Source: CAG-826 sp964546565 (GTDB taxonomy: Bacteria; Bacillota_I; Bacilli_A; RFN20; CAG-826). Taken from it: DNA of 8,710 nt. A program made the translations under genes and the position numbers. Under the pieces are notes generated by a model that was not told the DNA's origin, searched no databases, and saw nothing but the letters and a program-made list of their open reading frames with translations. Of the stretch, positions 1 to 6,370 are shown piece after piece (position 1 is the stretch's first letter; every line of letters starts with the position of its first letter). The stretch is from assembly GCA_964546565.1 (NCBI GenBank), contig CAZJKC010000057.1, positions 1 through 8,710 of the forward strand. Reading direction: 5' to 3'.

Positions 1-538
1 CGTGAATTGTATAATATCGGGAAGTACATTTTTTAATGTCTTCCATATCTCCATTTTGTAAAGAATTTACTATTCGTGTCGTTGATATTTTTCCTTTTTC
101 ATCAGCTACTTTTTCAACAATAGTTAATTTAAAATCATTCTTTAATAATTCTGCTGTCCCTTGAGCTTGATACCCAAAATGATAATCGTATCCGCAAATA
201 ACTTGTGTTGGATTAAATACTTTTAGATAATTATCAATAAATTGTTGCGGTGTCATTTGTAAAAAAGAAGCATTGATTTTTTGAATAATTAAAATATCAA
301 CTCCATAACTTTTCATTAAATTATTACGATCCATATCGTTTAATAAAGTCTTTTTTTCTTTTTTATGAAGAAATTGCTGTGGAGATATATCAAAAGTTAA
401 TAAGGCCACTGTCATTTTTAGTTCATGTGCTTTGAAAATAATTTTTTGATGACCGATATGTAAGCCATCAAAAAAACCTAAACATAAAATAGTATTTTTA
501 GGCAAAGGAAAAGGCCTATTTATATAATGTATTTCCAT
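1..538 (-). CDS. ribF: Bifunctional riboflavin kinase / FAD synthetase, partial (N-terminal 179 residues)
   Basis: RibF phosphorylates riboflavin to FMN and then adenylates FMN to FAD in the cytoplasm. Only the N-terminal FMN adenylyltransferase (nucleotidyltransferase fold) part is present, because the gene runs off the left edge of the window. I read it by reverse-complement translation from the ATG at 538. Visible signatures are GFFDGLHIGH at residues 21-30 (the nucleotide-binding GxFDGxHxGH motif), VICGYDYHFG at 113-122 and ISTTRI at 151-156 (usual form ISSTRIR). The flavokinase domain, roughly the last 120 residues of a protein usually near 310, should lie beyond position 1. The start is only 1 nt after the truB stop, and an AGAGGG sequence inside the truB 3' end is a suitable ribosome binding site. 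The two genes are therefore almost certainly co-transcribed and coupled, as truB-ribF is in Bacillus. No frameshift is seen. Confidence 0.95.
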   Translation of the reverse strand, partial: MEIHYINRPFPLPKNTILCLGFFDGLHIGHQKIIFKAHELKMTVALLTFDISPQQFLHKKEKKTLLNDMDRNNLMKSYGVDILIIQKINASFLQMTPQQFIDNYLKVFNPTQVICGYDYHFGYQAQGTAELLKNDFKLTIVEKVADEKGKISTTRIVNSLQNGDMEDIKKCTSRYYTIH

Positions 539-539
539 A

Positions 540-1382
540 CTAGAATAGCCCTCTTTTAGTACGATATCCTGATGGTGTTTTTTCTAATATTGCGAAAGCC
601 GTACCAATATTATCTATCGCCAATAAAAGATTTTCTTGACGGTCAAATGATAATATACGCCCATTAATTATCATCTTTTTTTCTATTTCATTTACTAAGA
701 TCATTGGGAAATAAGATAAAGCATCTTTTATCGATATAAGGTGTTCTTCTTTTATTTCTTTAACTTGATGAGAAGAATCAAGATTAAAAGCTCCAACTTC
801 TAATCTTTTTAAAGCTATTAAATGGCCACACGTCGATAATTTATGAGCAATATCATATCCTAATTGACGTATATAAGTGCCTTTAGAACACTCAACATCA
901 AAAGTAATGGTGTCTTTATCAAAGTCCACTAAACTTATACTCTTTATCGTAATGACTCTTTTCATCGTGGGTATATCAATATTTTCACGAGCGTATTTAT
1001 ACAATTCTCTTCCTTGATACTTTACCGCTGAATACATCGGAATGCTTTGTTCAATATCACCTAAAAAACTATTTAAAACTTCGTTTATTTTTTTCTCATC
1101 AAATGTTGGAACAAATAATGTTTTGGTGACTTTTCCTTCTAAATCTAAAGTATCTGTATCTTCACCTAATTTTAAAGTCGCGCGATATTTTTTATTTTGA
1201 TTTTCTAAATAAGGCAAGATTTTAGTGGCTTTCCCTACTAATATAATTAATAAACCCGTGGCAAAGGGATCTAAAGTACCGACATGTCCAACTTTTTTCA
1301 TTTGAAAATGATGTCCTATGTAATTGACAACATCGCGTGATGTCCAATCTTTATCTTTGTTAACAAGAAAAATTCCATCCAT
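540..1382 (-). CDS. truB: tRNA pseudouridine(55) synthase TruB
   Basis: TruB isomerises U55 in the T-loop of elongator tRNAs to pseudouridine. The product is 280 residues. The catalytic motif GTLDPFATGLL lies at 35-45 with the nucleophilic aspartate at D38. Other family signatures are VGKATK (49-54), KKYRA (64-68), the substrate-binding block around YSAVKYQG (117-124) and GTYIRQLGYD (168-177). The protein is about 30 residues shorter than Bacillus or E. coli TruB (about 305-314), and the C-terminal part (about 225-280) is a reduced TruB_C/PUA-like region. The ATG at 1382 follows a strong AAGGGGAG ribosome binding site about 10 nt upstream. It is first in a truB-ribF unit. In Bacillus it directly follows rbfA; here two accessory genes stand between, and truB has its own putative promoter in the gap facing the divergent TtcA-like gene. 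Confidence 0.97.
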   Translation of the reverse strand: MDGIFLVNKDKDWTSRDVVNYIGHHFQMKKVGHVGTLDPFATGLLIILVGKATKILPYLENQNKKYRATLKLGEDTDTLDLEGKVTKTLFVPTFDEKKINEVLNSFLGDIEQSIPMYSAVKYQGRELYKYARENIDIPTMKRVITIKSISLVDFDKDTITFDVECSKGTYIRQLGYDIAHKLSTCGHLIALKRLEVGAFNLDSSHQVKEIKEEHLISIKDALSYFPMILVNEIEKKMIINGRILSFDRQENLLLAIDNIGTAFAILEKTPSGYRTKRGLF

Positions 1383-1406
1383 TGACTTTCACTCCCCTTC
1401 TTTTCA

Positions 1407-1416
1407 TATTATAATA
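1407..1416. promoter_or_regulatory. Palindromic -10 region shared by divergent truB and TtcA-like gene
   Basis: TATTATAATA is a perfect 10-bp palindrome that contains TATAAT on both strands: plus at 1410-1415, minus at 1413-1408. It sits centrally in the gap between the divergent starts. Predicted start sites would be near 1422 (plus) and 1401 (minus), each just upstream of a good ribosome binding site. The -35 elements are weak. On the plus strand TTGACT at 1382-1387 is 22 nt from TATAAT, although 19 nt from the variant TATTAT. On the minus strand no clear -35 is seen. The -10 is seen directly; bidirectional activity is inferred. Confidence 0.5.
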
Positions 1417-1430
1417 ATAACGGTCAAAAA

Positions 1431-1434
1431 AAGG
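1431..1434 (+). promoter_or_regulatory. Ribosome binding site that decides the TtcA-like start
   Basis: An AAGG core lies directly against the ATG at 1436, which is too close to serve it. The same site is 10 nt upstream of a second in-frame ATG at 1445, a normal spacing. The second ATG is therefore preferred, removing three residues (MKK) from the longest reading frame. Confidence 0.65.
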
Positions 1435-1444
1435 AATGAAAAAG

Positions 1445-2590
1445 ATGAAATCAATTCGTAAAATTCTCGCTTGTATACGCAAAGCTGATTATCAATTTAA
1501 TCTTATAACCCCTAAGGACAAAATCGCTGTTGGCATTTCCGGAGGTAAAGATTCTCTTGTGCTAGCATATGCATTAACTCTATATAAAAAATTTGCTCAA
1601 AAAGACTTTGAATTAGTTTTTGTTTTATTGAATCTTGGTTTTCAAGACGATATCGATTTTACTAATATTAAAAATTGGTTTAATTCATTAGGTTATACTC
1701 TCCATATTGAAGATTCAACAAGTGTCGCAAAAATCTTGGAGCAACACAAAAACAAAGAAAATAAACTTCCATGTTCTATTTGCTCACGAATGAAAAAAGC
1801 AGCAATAAACAAAGTAGCCCATGACTATAATTGCAATAAAGTAGCTTTTGCTCATCACGCTGATGACGCGATTGAAACATTATTCATGAATGAAATATTT
1901 GGAGCGCGAGTCACTACTTTTACGCCGCAAATGCATTTAGAAAAAACCGATTTAGTTTTTATTAGGCCGCTAATCCTTGCCCGTGAAGCAATCATTGAAG
2001 CATGCGCTAAAGAAATCAACGTGCCTATTACATCATTGGGATGTCCAAATGATCATCATACGAGTCGAGAAACAATCAAAGTATTGTTACATAATATTTA
2101 TAAGCAATTCCCCGAAGCCAAAGAGAACTTTTTAACTATGCTCACCAATTATGAAAAGAATTGTTTATGGGAAGAGCAATTACATTATCAAATTATAGGA
2201 GATGACCTTTCTCTTCACCCTATAATTACAAAAAGTGATTTACAAAAAGTAATTAACTTTATGTTAAAGCATGACATTCCTATTCATTCTATTAATGATG
2301 ATTGTTTAACTTTTGCAATTTATAAAAAGAAAACAATCATTGGATTAATTAGTTATTTATTAAAGAATAATCGCACCATTGAAATTAAACAATTTTATCT
2401 TAGTAAAAAATATAAAAGTAAAGCCTTAAAGATTTATCAATGGCTCGAAAAAAAACTATTTGATGAATTTAATCCCTGTACCATAATCGTTATGAATAAT
2501 AAAAATATGCCCCTTACTTTATTTAAAGAAGTCGGTTATAAAAAAGGGGGAAAAAGATATTTAATAAAAGAATTAACCATCATTCATTGA
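1445..2590 (+). CDS. TtcA-like PP-loop tRNA thiolation protein with C-terminal GNAT-like domain
   Basis: The N-terminal 240 or so residues match the TtcA/YdaO family, which uses ATP and a [4Fe-4S] cluster to make 2-thiocytidine at tRNA position 32. Numbered from the ATG at 1445 (381 aa): the PP-loop ATP-binding motif SGGKDS at 32-37, the cysteine pair CSIC at 110-113, the AHHADDAIETL block at 136-146, and a third cysteine at 200 in LGCPND, matching the three conserved TtcA cysteines. TtcA proteins are usually near 300 residues. Here about 125 extra residues (about 250-375) have a GNAT-like pattern: a strand ending KKTIIG (296-301), an EIKQFYLSKKYKSKALK core (313-329), a helix QWLEKKLF, then MNNKNM (350-355) and LFKEVGYKK (359-367), which resembles the N...A..LYEK.GF ending. 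The acetyl-CoA loop glycines are not conserved, so the domain may be non-catalytic. It is the only plus-strand gene, divergent from truB, and its 3' end overlaps the convergent VTT membrane gene by 7 bp. I give no gene symbol because of the fusion. Confidence 0.85.
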   Translation: MKSIRKILACIRKADYQFNLITPKDKIAVGISGGKDSLVLAYALTLYKKFAQKDFELVFVLLNLGFQDDIDFTNIKNWFNSLGYTLHIEDSTSVAKILEQHKNKENKLPCSICSRMKKAAINKVAHDYNCNKVAFAHHADDAIETLFMNEIFGARVTTFTPQMHLEKTDLVFIRPLILAREAIIEACAKEINVPITSLGCPNDHHTSRETIKVLLHNIYKQFPEAKENFLTMLTNYEKNCLWEEQLHYQIIGDDLSLHPIITKSDLQKVINFMLKHDIPIHSINDDCLTFAIYKKKTIIGLISYLLKNNRTIEIKQFYLSKKYKSKALKIYQWLEKKLFDEFNPCTIIVMNNKNMPLTLFKEVGYKKGGKRYLIKELTIIH

Positions 2591-3471
2591 TTCTTCTTAT
2601 TCTTTCTTTTATCCCACCAAGCGATAATTTTATCGCTTTTTTTCATAATAAAATAAATAAGATAAAACATTATGATGAAAAATATTACCCAAATTAAAAG
2701 TCCCCACCAAGTAGTATATGGTATTAATTTATTGCCAAATGAGTAAGCATTAAAAAAGATTGTGATTGCCCGAATAATTAAAGTAGAAACAATAAAGAAA
2801 GACATCGGCATCGTTGTTATACCCGCAATAATACACAAAGTGTCATCAGGAAAAAAAGGAAATAAATACATGATAGTAATTAATAAAGTACTTTTCTTTT
2901 CGGTTTTTTTCAACCACATATCTAACTCTTCTTTTCCAACTATCCAACTTGATACTCGATATCCAAGGTAACGACCAATTAAAAAAGCAGAAATTGATCC
3001 CATTACAATAGCGGCATAACTGATAATAGAACAAATCAATGGACCGAATAACAATACACCTGCTGCAATAGTAATAGATGATGGTAATGGTAAAATTGTA
3101 ACCTGCAAGAATTGGATTAAAAAGAAGAGAACATATTTCCATTCCCCCACATTTTTCATGGCTTCTTGTAATCCATCAACTGTTTGAAATTGCTGTAAAA
3201 GTCCAAGTTCTGCCAAGATAAATAAAGGAATAATGATAATCAATAAATAAACTGTTAAACTCCAAAAAGTTTTATATAACACCTTTTTTTCTAAAGCATA
3301 AAGAATAAGGCCTACAATAAATAATAAAAAGGCAAGGAAACAAACAAGGCCCATTAAAGCACGACGATATTGAATAATAACTTCATTTTGTAAAGCATTT
3401 ACAATAACAATACAAAAATATGTCATCAAAGTATAAACAATAACTAATACTGGTATATTCCATTTCTTCAT
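2584..3471 (-). CDS. TVP38/TMEM64-type DedA (VTT-domain) membrane protein
   Basis: This is a polytopic membrane protein of 295 residues from the ATG at 3471. VTT/DedA proteins are linked to lipid scrambling or lipid-carrier flux and membrane homeostasis; the substrate here is unknown. Hydrophobic segments (ATG numbering) lie near 7-26, 37-59, 67-91, 111-141, 148-168, 193-215, 225-245 and 255-277. The family core is visible as LQVTILPLPSSITIAAG (122-138, first re-entrant region with the paired prolines), GSISAFLIGRYLG (158-170) and YLFPFFPDD (202-210, second re-entrant region). Three additional N-terminal helices make it longer than the usual 200-230 residues. The C-terminus is short and basic (KRKNKKNQ). 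A longer frame begins at a TTG (3492), but the GAGG site at 3480-3483 fits the ATG at 3471, and the TTG would lie almost on the putative -10. The gene is separated from rbfA by a terminator and overlaps the convergent TtcA-like gene by 7 bp. Confidence 0.88.
   Translation of the reverse strand: MKKWNIPVLVIVYTLMTYFCIVIVNALQNEVIIQYRRALMGLVCFLAFLLFIVGLILYALEKKVLYKTFWSLTVYLLIIIIPLFILAELGLLQQFQTVDGLQEAMKNVGEWKYVLFFLIQFLQVTILPLPSSITIAAGVLLFGPLICSIISYAAIVMGSISAFLIGRYLGYRVSSWIVGKEELDMWLKKTEKKSTLLITIMYLFPFFPDDTLCIIAGITTMPMSFFIVSTLIIRAITIFFNAYSFGNKLIPYTTWWGLLIWVIFFIIMFYLIYFIMKKSDKIIAWWDKRKNKKNQ
2619..2643 (+). terminator. Rho-independent terminator of the TtcA-like gene, embedded in the VTT gene
   Basis: An 8-bp perfect stem, AAGCGATA (2619-2626) with TATCGCTT (2631-2638), has a 4-nt loop and runs into seven consecutive T residues at 2637-2643 on the plus strand. 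It lies about 30 nt after the TtcA-like stop, entirely within the 3' coding region of the opposing membrane protein, where it encodes its KKSDKIIAW segment. On the minus strand the hairpin is followed by TTGG and has no T-tract, so it should stop only plus-strand transcription. Confidence 0.85.
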
Positions 3472-3477
3472 AGCTTT

Positions 3478-3485
3478 GACCTCTT
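3478..3485 (-). promoter_or_regulatory. Ribosome binding site that decides the VTT protein start
   Basis: The minus-strand sequence AAGAGGTC places GAGG 8 nt before the ATG at 3471. The alternative TTG at 3492 lies upstream of this site, so it cannot use it. Confidence 0.75.
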
Positions 3486-3493
3486 CTAGCAAT

Positions 3494-3499
3494 ATTATA
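3494..3499 (-). promoter_or_regulatory. Putative -10 element of the VTT membrane protein gene
   Basis: A perfect TATAAT on the minus strand, about 23 nt before the ATG at 3471, with a predicted start near 3487 just ahead of the ribosome binding site. At 16-18 nt upstream no good -35 is visible (TCGTTC at 17 nt), and there is no TG extension. It follows the rbfA terminator, so the gene would need its own promoter. Confidence 0.45.
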
Positions 3500-3523
3500 C
3501 CCTAATAATCTTAAAAGAACGAT

Positions 3524-3554
3524 AAAAGTTAAAGAAGCCATCATAAATGATGGC
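3524..3554 (-). terminator. Terminator at the end of the rimP-rbfA operon
   Basis: On the minus strand, GCCATCA and TGATGGC (3554-3548 and 3543-3537) form a perfect 7-bp stem around a 4-nt TTTA loop. It is followed by TTCTTTAACTTTT, a T-rich but interrupted tail. It begins only a few bases after the rbfA stop codon, the normal place for an intrinsic terminator. Some read-through into the VTT gene is possible because the T-tract is imperfect. Confidence 0.75.
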
Positions 3555-3560
3555 CTCTAC

Positions 3561-3920
3561 TTATTCATGTCGTATTTTTTTAAGAGCTTCTTCTTCTCTT
3601 TTTAAACCTTCTTCAATTTTTTGACCTTGTTCAAAGGAATCGTCAAGAAGGAAATGTAATTCAGGGACTTTATGTGTATCCATTTTCTTAGCCAAGGACG
3701 AACGAATAAATCCTTTAGTTCTATCTAAAGCTAAAAGACGTTCTTCATTTGAACCTGCTCCTAAAAAAGAAACGTATACTTTAGCATGCGATAAATCATT
3801 ACTAACATCAACATATGTCACAGTTACAAAACCTATTGCTTTACTTTTTACTTCATATTGAATGATTTCTGATATGTTTTTTAAAATTAAAGATGAAATT
3901 CTTTCTTTTTTATTTGCCAT
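3561..3920 (-). CDS. rbfA: 30S ribosome-binding factor RbfA
   Basis: RbfA is a small KH-fold protein that binds the 30S subunit near the 16S rRNA 5' helix and assists late maturation and cold adaptation. At 119 residues it has the family's usual length. The N-terminal helix (ERISSLILKNISEII) is followed by the conserved strand VDVSNDLSHAKVYVS (38-52), the helix GFIRSSLAKKM (70-80) and the block HKVPELHFLLDDS (83-95), ending in GQKIEEGL. The C-terminus is short and charged. The ATG at 3920 has an AGGTG ribosome binding site overlapping the infB stop codon, with 9 nt between the genes, so translation is likely coupled to infB. In Bacillus subtilis ylxP lies between infB and rbfA; it is absent here. 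Confidence 0.97.
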   Translation of the reverse strand: MANKKERISSLILKNISEIIQYEVKSKAIGFVTVTYVDVSNDLSHAKVYVSFLGAGSNEERLLALDRTKGFIRSSLAKKMDTHKVPELHFLLDDSFEQGQKIEEGLKREEEALKKIRHE

Positions 3921-3929
3921 TAATTACAC

Positions 3930-5774
3930 CTACTTTTTAACTTCGACCATTTCATAACATTCAATAATATCAAGTTCTTTTTCATCATTAAAGTTTTCAA
4001 TTGTGATACCACATTCATACCCAGAAGCAACTTCTTTGGCATCATTTTGGTATCTTTTTAAACTACCTAATTTACCTTCGTACACTACTATACCATTTCT
4101 CATCAATCGAATACCGGCATCACGTCGAATTACTCCGCTTGTAACCATACAACCAGCAATTGTTCCAATTTTGGAAACTTTAAATAATTGACGAACTTCG
4201 GCTTGTCCAAGAACTTTTTCCACTAATTCTGGTTTCAATAAACCTTTCATAGCAGCTTCCATTTCTTCAATAAGTGCGTATATAATACGATGCAATCGTA
4301 TCTCGACACCTTCTTCTTCCGCTTTACTACGCACTAAAGCATCTGGCCGCACATTGAATCCATATATAATAGCGTTACTAGCCGAGGCTAATAAAACATC
4401 ACTTTCGGTAATAGCCCCCGCTGTTGAACGAATGACCGAAATTTTAACTTCATCATTGTTTAGTTTTTCTAAACTCGCTTTAATGGCTTCCGCTGATCCT
4501 TGTAAATCCGCTTTGATAATAACATTAATATTTTGTACTTCGCCCTCATGGACGCGATTATTTAAATCTTCTAATTTTAATGCAGAAGAACCATGTTGCT
4601 CTTTTTTAACTTTTGCTAAACGTCTTTTTTCAGCAATATCTCGTGCTTGTTTTTCAGTTGGAAAAGCCATAAAATGGTCACCCGCAACTGGGACTTCACT
4701 AAGCCCAATTATGCTAACCGGTGTTGATGGCTCCGCTGTTTTTAATATTTTCTTATATTCATTGGTCATACGACGTACACGGCCATAAGCAGTACCGACC
4801 ACAACATAATCCGAATTGTTTAAAGTGCCATTTTGCACTAATAAAGTCGCCTTAGGTCCTTCACCACGATCAAGATTTGCTTCAAGAACTGCCCCTAATG
4901 CAAAACGATTTGGATTGGCTTTTAATTCAAGCATTTCTGCAACTACTAAAACATTTTCTAACAATTGATCAACGCCAAGATTTTTCTTCGCCGATATTTC
5001 ACAGAAAATATTTTCACCGCCATATTCTTCAGGAATTATGCCGTGTTGCATGAGTTCTTGTTTAACCTTTTCGATATCTGCTCCCGGTTTATCAATCTTA
5101 TTGATAGCAATAATAATTGGCACCTCTGCTGCTTTTGCATGGTCAATAGCTTCTTTTGTTTGAGGCTTTACACCATCATCAGCTGCCACAACGATAATAA
5201 CAATATCAGTAACACTTGTACCTCTTGACCGCATTGCCGTAAAGGCTTCATGTCCCGGAGTGTCGATAAAGGTGATTTTCTTTCCATGAATTTCTTTTTG
5301 ATAAGCACCTATAGCTTGTGTAATAGCCCCCGCTTCTGACGCCACAATATTGGATTTTCGAATTGTGTCAATTAATGTTGTTTTACCATGGTCAACATGC
5401 CCCATAATAGTTACAACAGGAGGCCGTTCTTCTAATAATGAAGGATCATCATTAATTTCAATTTCTTCAAAATTTTCTTCCGAAACTTCTTTTTCTTTCC
5501 GGAAATCATAACCAAATTCTAAGCAAATTTGGCCAATTAATTCATCATCAAGGGTGGTATTGATATTAACCATTTTTCCCGCCATAAATAAACGTTTAAT
5601 AATATCGGCAACACCGACATTTAATTCCTTCGATAATTCAGTCACTGTTAATGAATGCGTATAAACAAAAACACCACCATTAACTTTGTTTACTTCCTTT
5701 CTTTGATTAGGAATATTGCTGACTCGCCGTGAGGAATTACTTCCATTTCGATGTTTAGTTGGTTTTCCTGCCAT
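3930..5774 (-). CDS. infB: Translation initiation factor IF-2 (short form)
   Basis: IF2 is the GTPase that brings fMet-tRNA to the 30S initiation complex and promotes subunit joining. It has 614 residues: a short basic N-terminus (1-32), one IF2_N module (about 36-92), then the G domain with G1 GHVDHGKTT (125-133), a switch I region around GAITQAIGAY (149-158), G3 DTPGHE (171-176), G4 NKID (225-228) and G5 SAK (261-263). Domain II follows (about 285-375), then domain III (about 412-500) and the C-terminal fMet-tRNA-binding domain with GYECGI (585-590) and IIECYE (603-608). The long variable N-terminal region of Bacillus (about 716 aa) or E. coli (890 aa) IF2 is missing, as in Mollicutes and related lineages. 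The ribosome binding site AAAGGAG lies in the last ylxQ codons, 12 nt before the ATG, a rather long spacing. No better start is visible nearby. Confidence 0.98.
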   Translation of the reverse strand: MAGKPTKHRNGSNSSRRVSNIPNQRKEVNKVNGGVFVYTHSLTVTELSKELNVGVADIIKRLFMAGKMVNINTTLDDELIGQICLEFGYDFRKEKEVSEENFEEIEINDDPSLLEERPPVVTIMGHVDHGKTTLIDTIRKSNIVASEAGAITQAIGAYQKEIHGKKITFIDTPGHEAFTAMRSRGTSVTDIVIIVVAADDGVKPQTKEAIDHAKAAEVPIIIAINKIDKPGADIEKVKQELMQHGIIPEEYGGENIFCEISAKKNLGVDQLLENVLVVAEMLELKANPNRFALGAVLEANLDRGEGPKATLLVQNGTLNNSDYVVVGTAYGRVRRMTNEYKKILKTAEPSTPVSIIGLSEVPVAGDHFMAFPTEKQARDIAEKRRLAKVKKEQHGSSALKLEDLNNRVHEGEVQNINVIIKADLQGSAEAIKASLEKLNNDEVKISVIRSTAGAITESDVLLASASNAIIYGFNVRPDALVRSKAEEEGVEIRLHRIIYALIEEMEAAMKGLLKPELVEKVLGQAEVRQLFKVSKIGTIAGCMVTSGVIRRDAGIRLMRNGIVVYEGKLGSLKRYQNDAKEVASGYECGITIENFNDEKELDIIECYEMVEVKK

Positions 5775-5781
5775 ATAATAA

Positions 5782-6084
5782 TCATTCTCCTTTCAAGGAT
5801 ATTATTTTTTTAATTTGTTGAGTTAAAGAATGGTTTGTTAACAAAATAATTGCAATTTCTTTTTTTCCAACCATTTCTCCTAATTCTTCTTTTGAATAAT
5901 ACTCTAATATTTGGAAATGAATATTTCCTTCTTTTTGATAAACTTTCTTTTTTGTTAATTCACTAGCGTCATAAGCCAAAAAGATAATATCATCTTTTTT
6001 GACTTTTAATAATGCTTCATCACCAAATTTAATATAACGGCCGCGTGCGGCGAGGCCTAGATAACCTTTAATTCTTTGAAGCAT
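5782..6084 (-). CDS. ylxQ: L7Ae-family K-turn RNA-binding protein YlxQ
   Basis: YlxQ belongs to the ribosomal L7Ae/L30e/YlxQ family; Bacillus relatives bind kink-turn RNA, but the cellular role is unsettled. From the ATG at 6084 it has 100 residues. Family features are LGLAARGRYIKFGDEALL near the N-terminus (7-24), the LAYDASELTKKK block (36-47) and GKKEIAIILLT near 73-83. A frame two codons longer opens at TTG (6090), but the weak GAG site at 6094-6096 is spaced 9 nt from the ATG and only 3 nt from the TTG, so the ATG is preferred. The start lies inside the end of rnpM (17-nt overlap), and the stop is 7 nt before infB, so it is translationally coupled on both sides. A GC-rich run at 6040-6058 encodes the conserved LAARGR. 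Confidence 0.9.
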   Translation of the reverse strand: MLQRIKGYLGLAARGRYIKFGDEALLKVKKDDIIFLAYDASELTKKKVYQKEGNIHFQILEYYSKEELGEMVGKKEIAIILLTNHSLTQQIKKIISLKGE

Positions 6085-6337
6085 TATCAATTACTCGCTT
6101 TATTTCTAAATATACTTCTTCGGGAATTTCAATTTCGAGAGCTTTTCCTAAGGCGTTTTTCTTCTTAGCTATTTCTAAGGCTTCTAAACTCCTTTTTAAA
6201 TAAGCGCCTCGACCATTAAGTTTACCCGTTAAATCAACCTTTACTTCACCATTAGGAGTTTTTACAATTCGCAATAAATCCTTTTTTTCTAATGATTCAA
6301 AGGTGGCTACACAACGTCTCATTGGTATTTTACGCAT
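6068..6337 (-). CDS. rnpM: RNase P modulator RnpM (YlxR, DUF448)
   Basis: This is a small basic RNA-binding protein of 89 residues. The YlxR family was long called DUF448; Bacillus YlxR has been renamed RnpM after reports that it binds and inhibits the RNase P RNA. The family signatures are the N-terminal IPMRRCVATFE (4-14), the strand LLRIVKTPNG (21-30) and the GRGAYL motif (42-47). The ATG at 6337 has an excellent AAAGGAGTG ribosome binding site about 7 nt upstream. It follows nusA by 33 nt and its last 17 nt overlap ylxQ, the standard nusA-ylxR-ylxQ-infB arrangement. Function is taken from family membership and context. Confidence 0.93.
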   Translation of the reverse strand: MRKIPMRRCVATFESLEKKDLLRIVKTPNGEVKVDLTGKLNGRGAYLKRSLEALEIAKKKNALGKALEIEIPEEVYLEIKRVIDNASKN

Positions 6338-6370
6338 AAATGTTCACTCCTTTTCATAATTAATTAATAA

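Noticed and set aside
1422..1427. TTGACC on the minus strand upstream of truB as a -35 element.
   Set aside because: It lies only 8 nt from the TATAAT, and no -10-like sequence occurs at 16-18 nt.
2762..3142. Open frames on both strands inside the VTT membrane protein gene (2762-2971 plus, 2846-3142 minus).
   Set aside because: They overlap the hydrophobic core of a clear family member and have no independent support.
4354..4788. A 144-codon open frame on the plus strand, antisense to infB, plus shorter plus-strand frames at 4003, 4965, 7124, 7519 and 7776.
   Set aside because: They lie fully inside strongly conserved genes on the other strand, show no recognisable domain and have no convincing ribosome binding sites. 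They are shadows of the real coding frames.
6040..6058. A GC-rich, partly self-complementary run within ylxQ.
   Set aside because: It encodes the conserved LGLAARGR motif; Ala, Gly and Arg codons explain the composition, and no T-tract follows.
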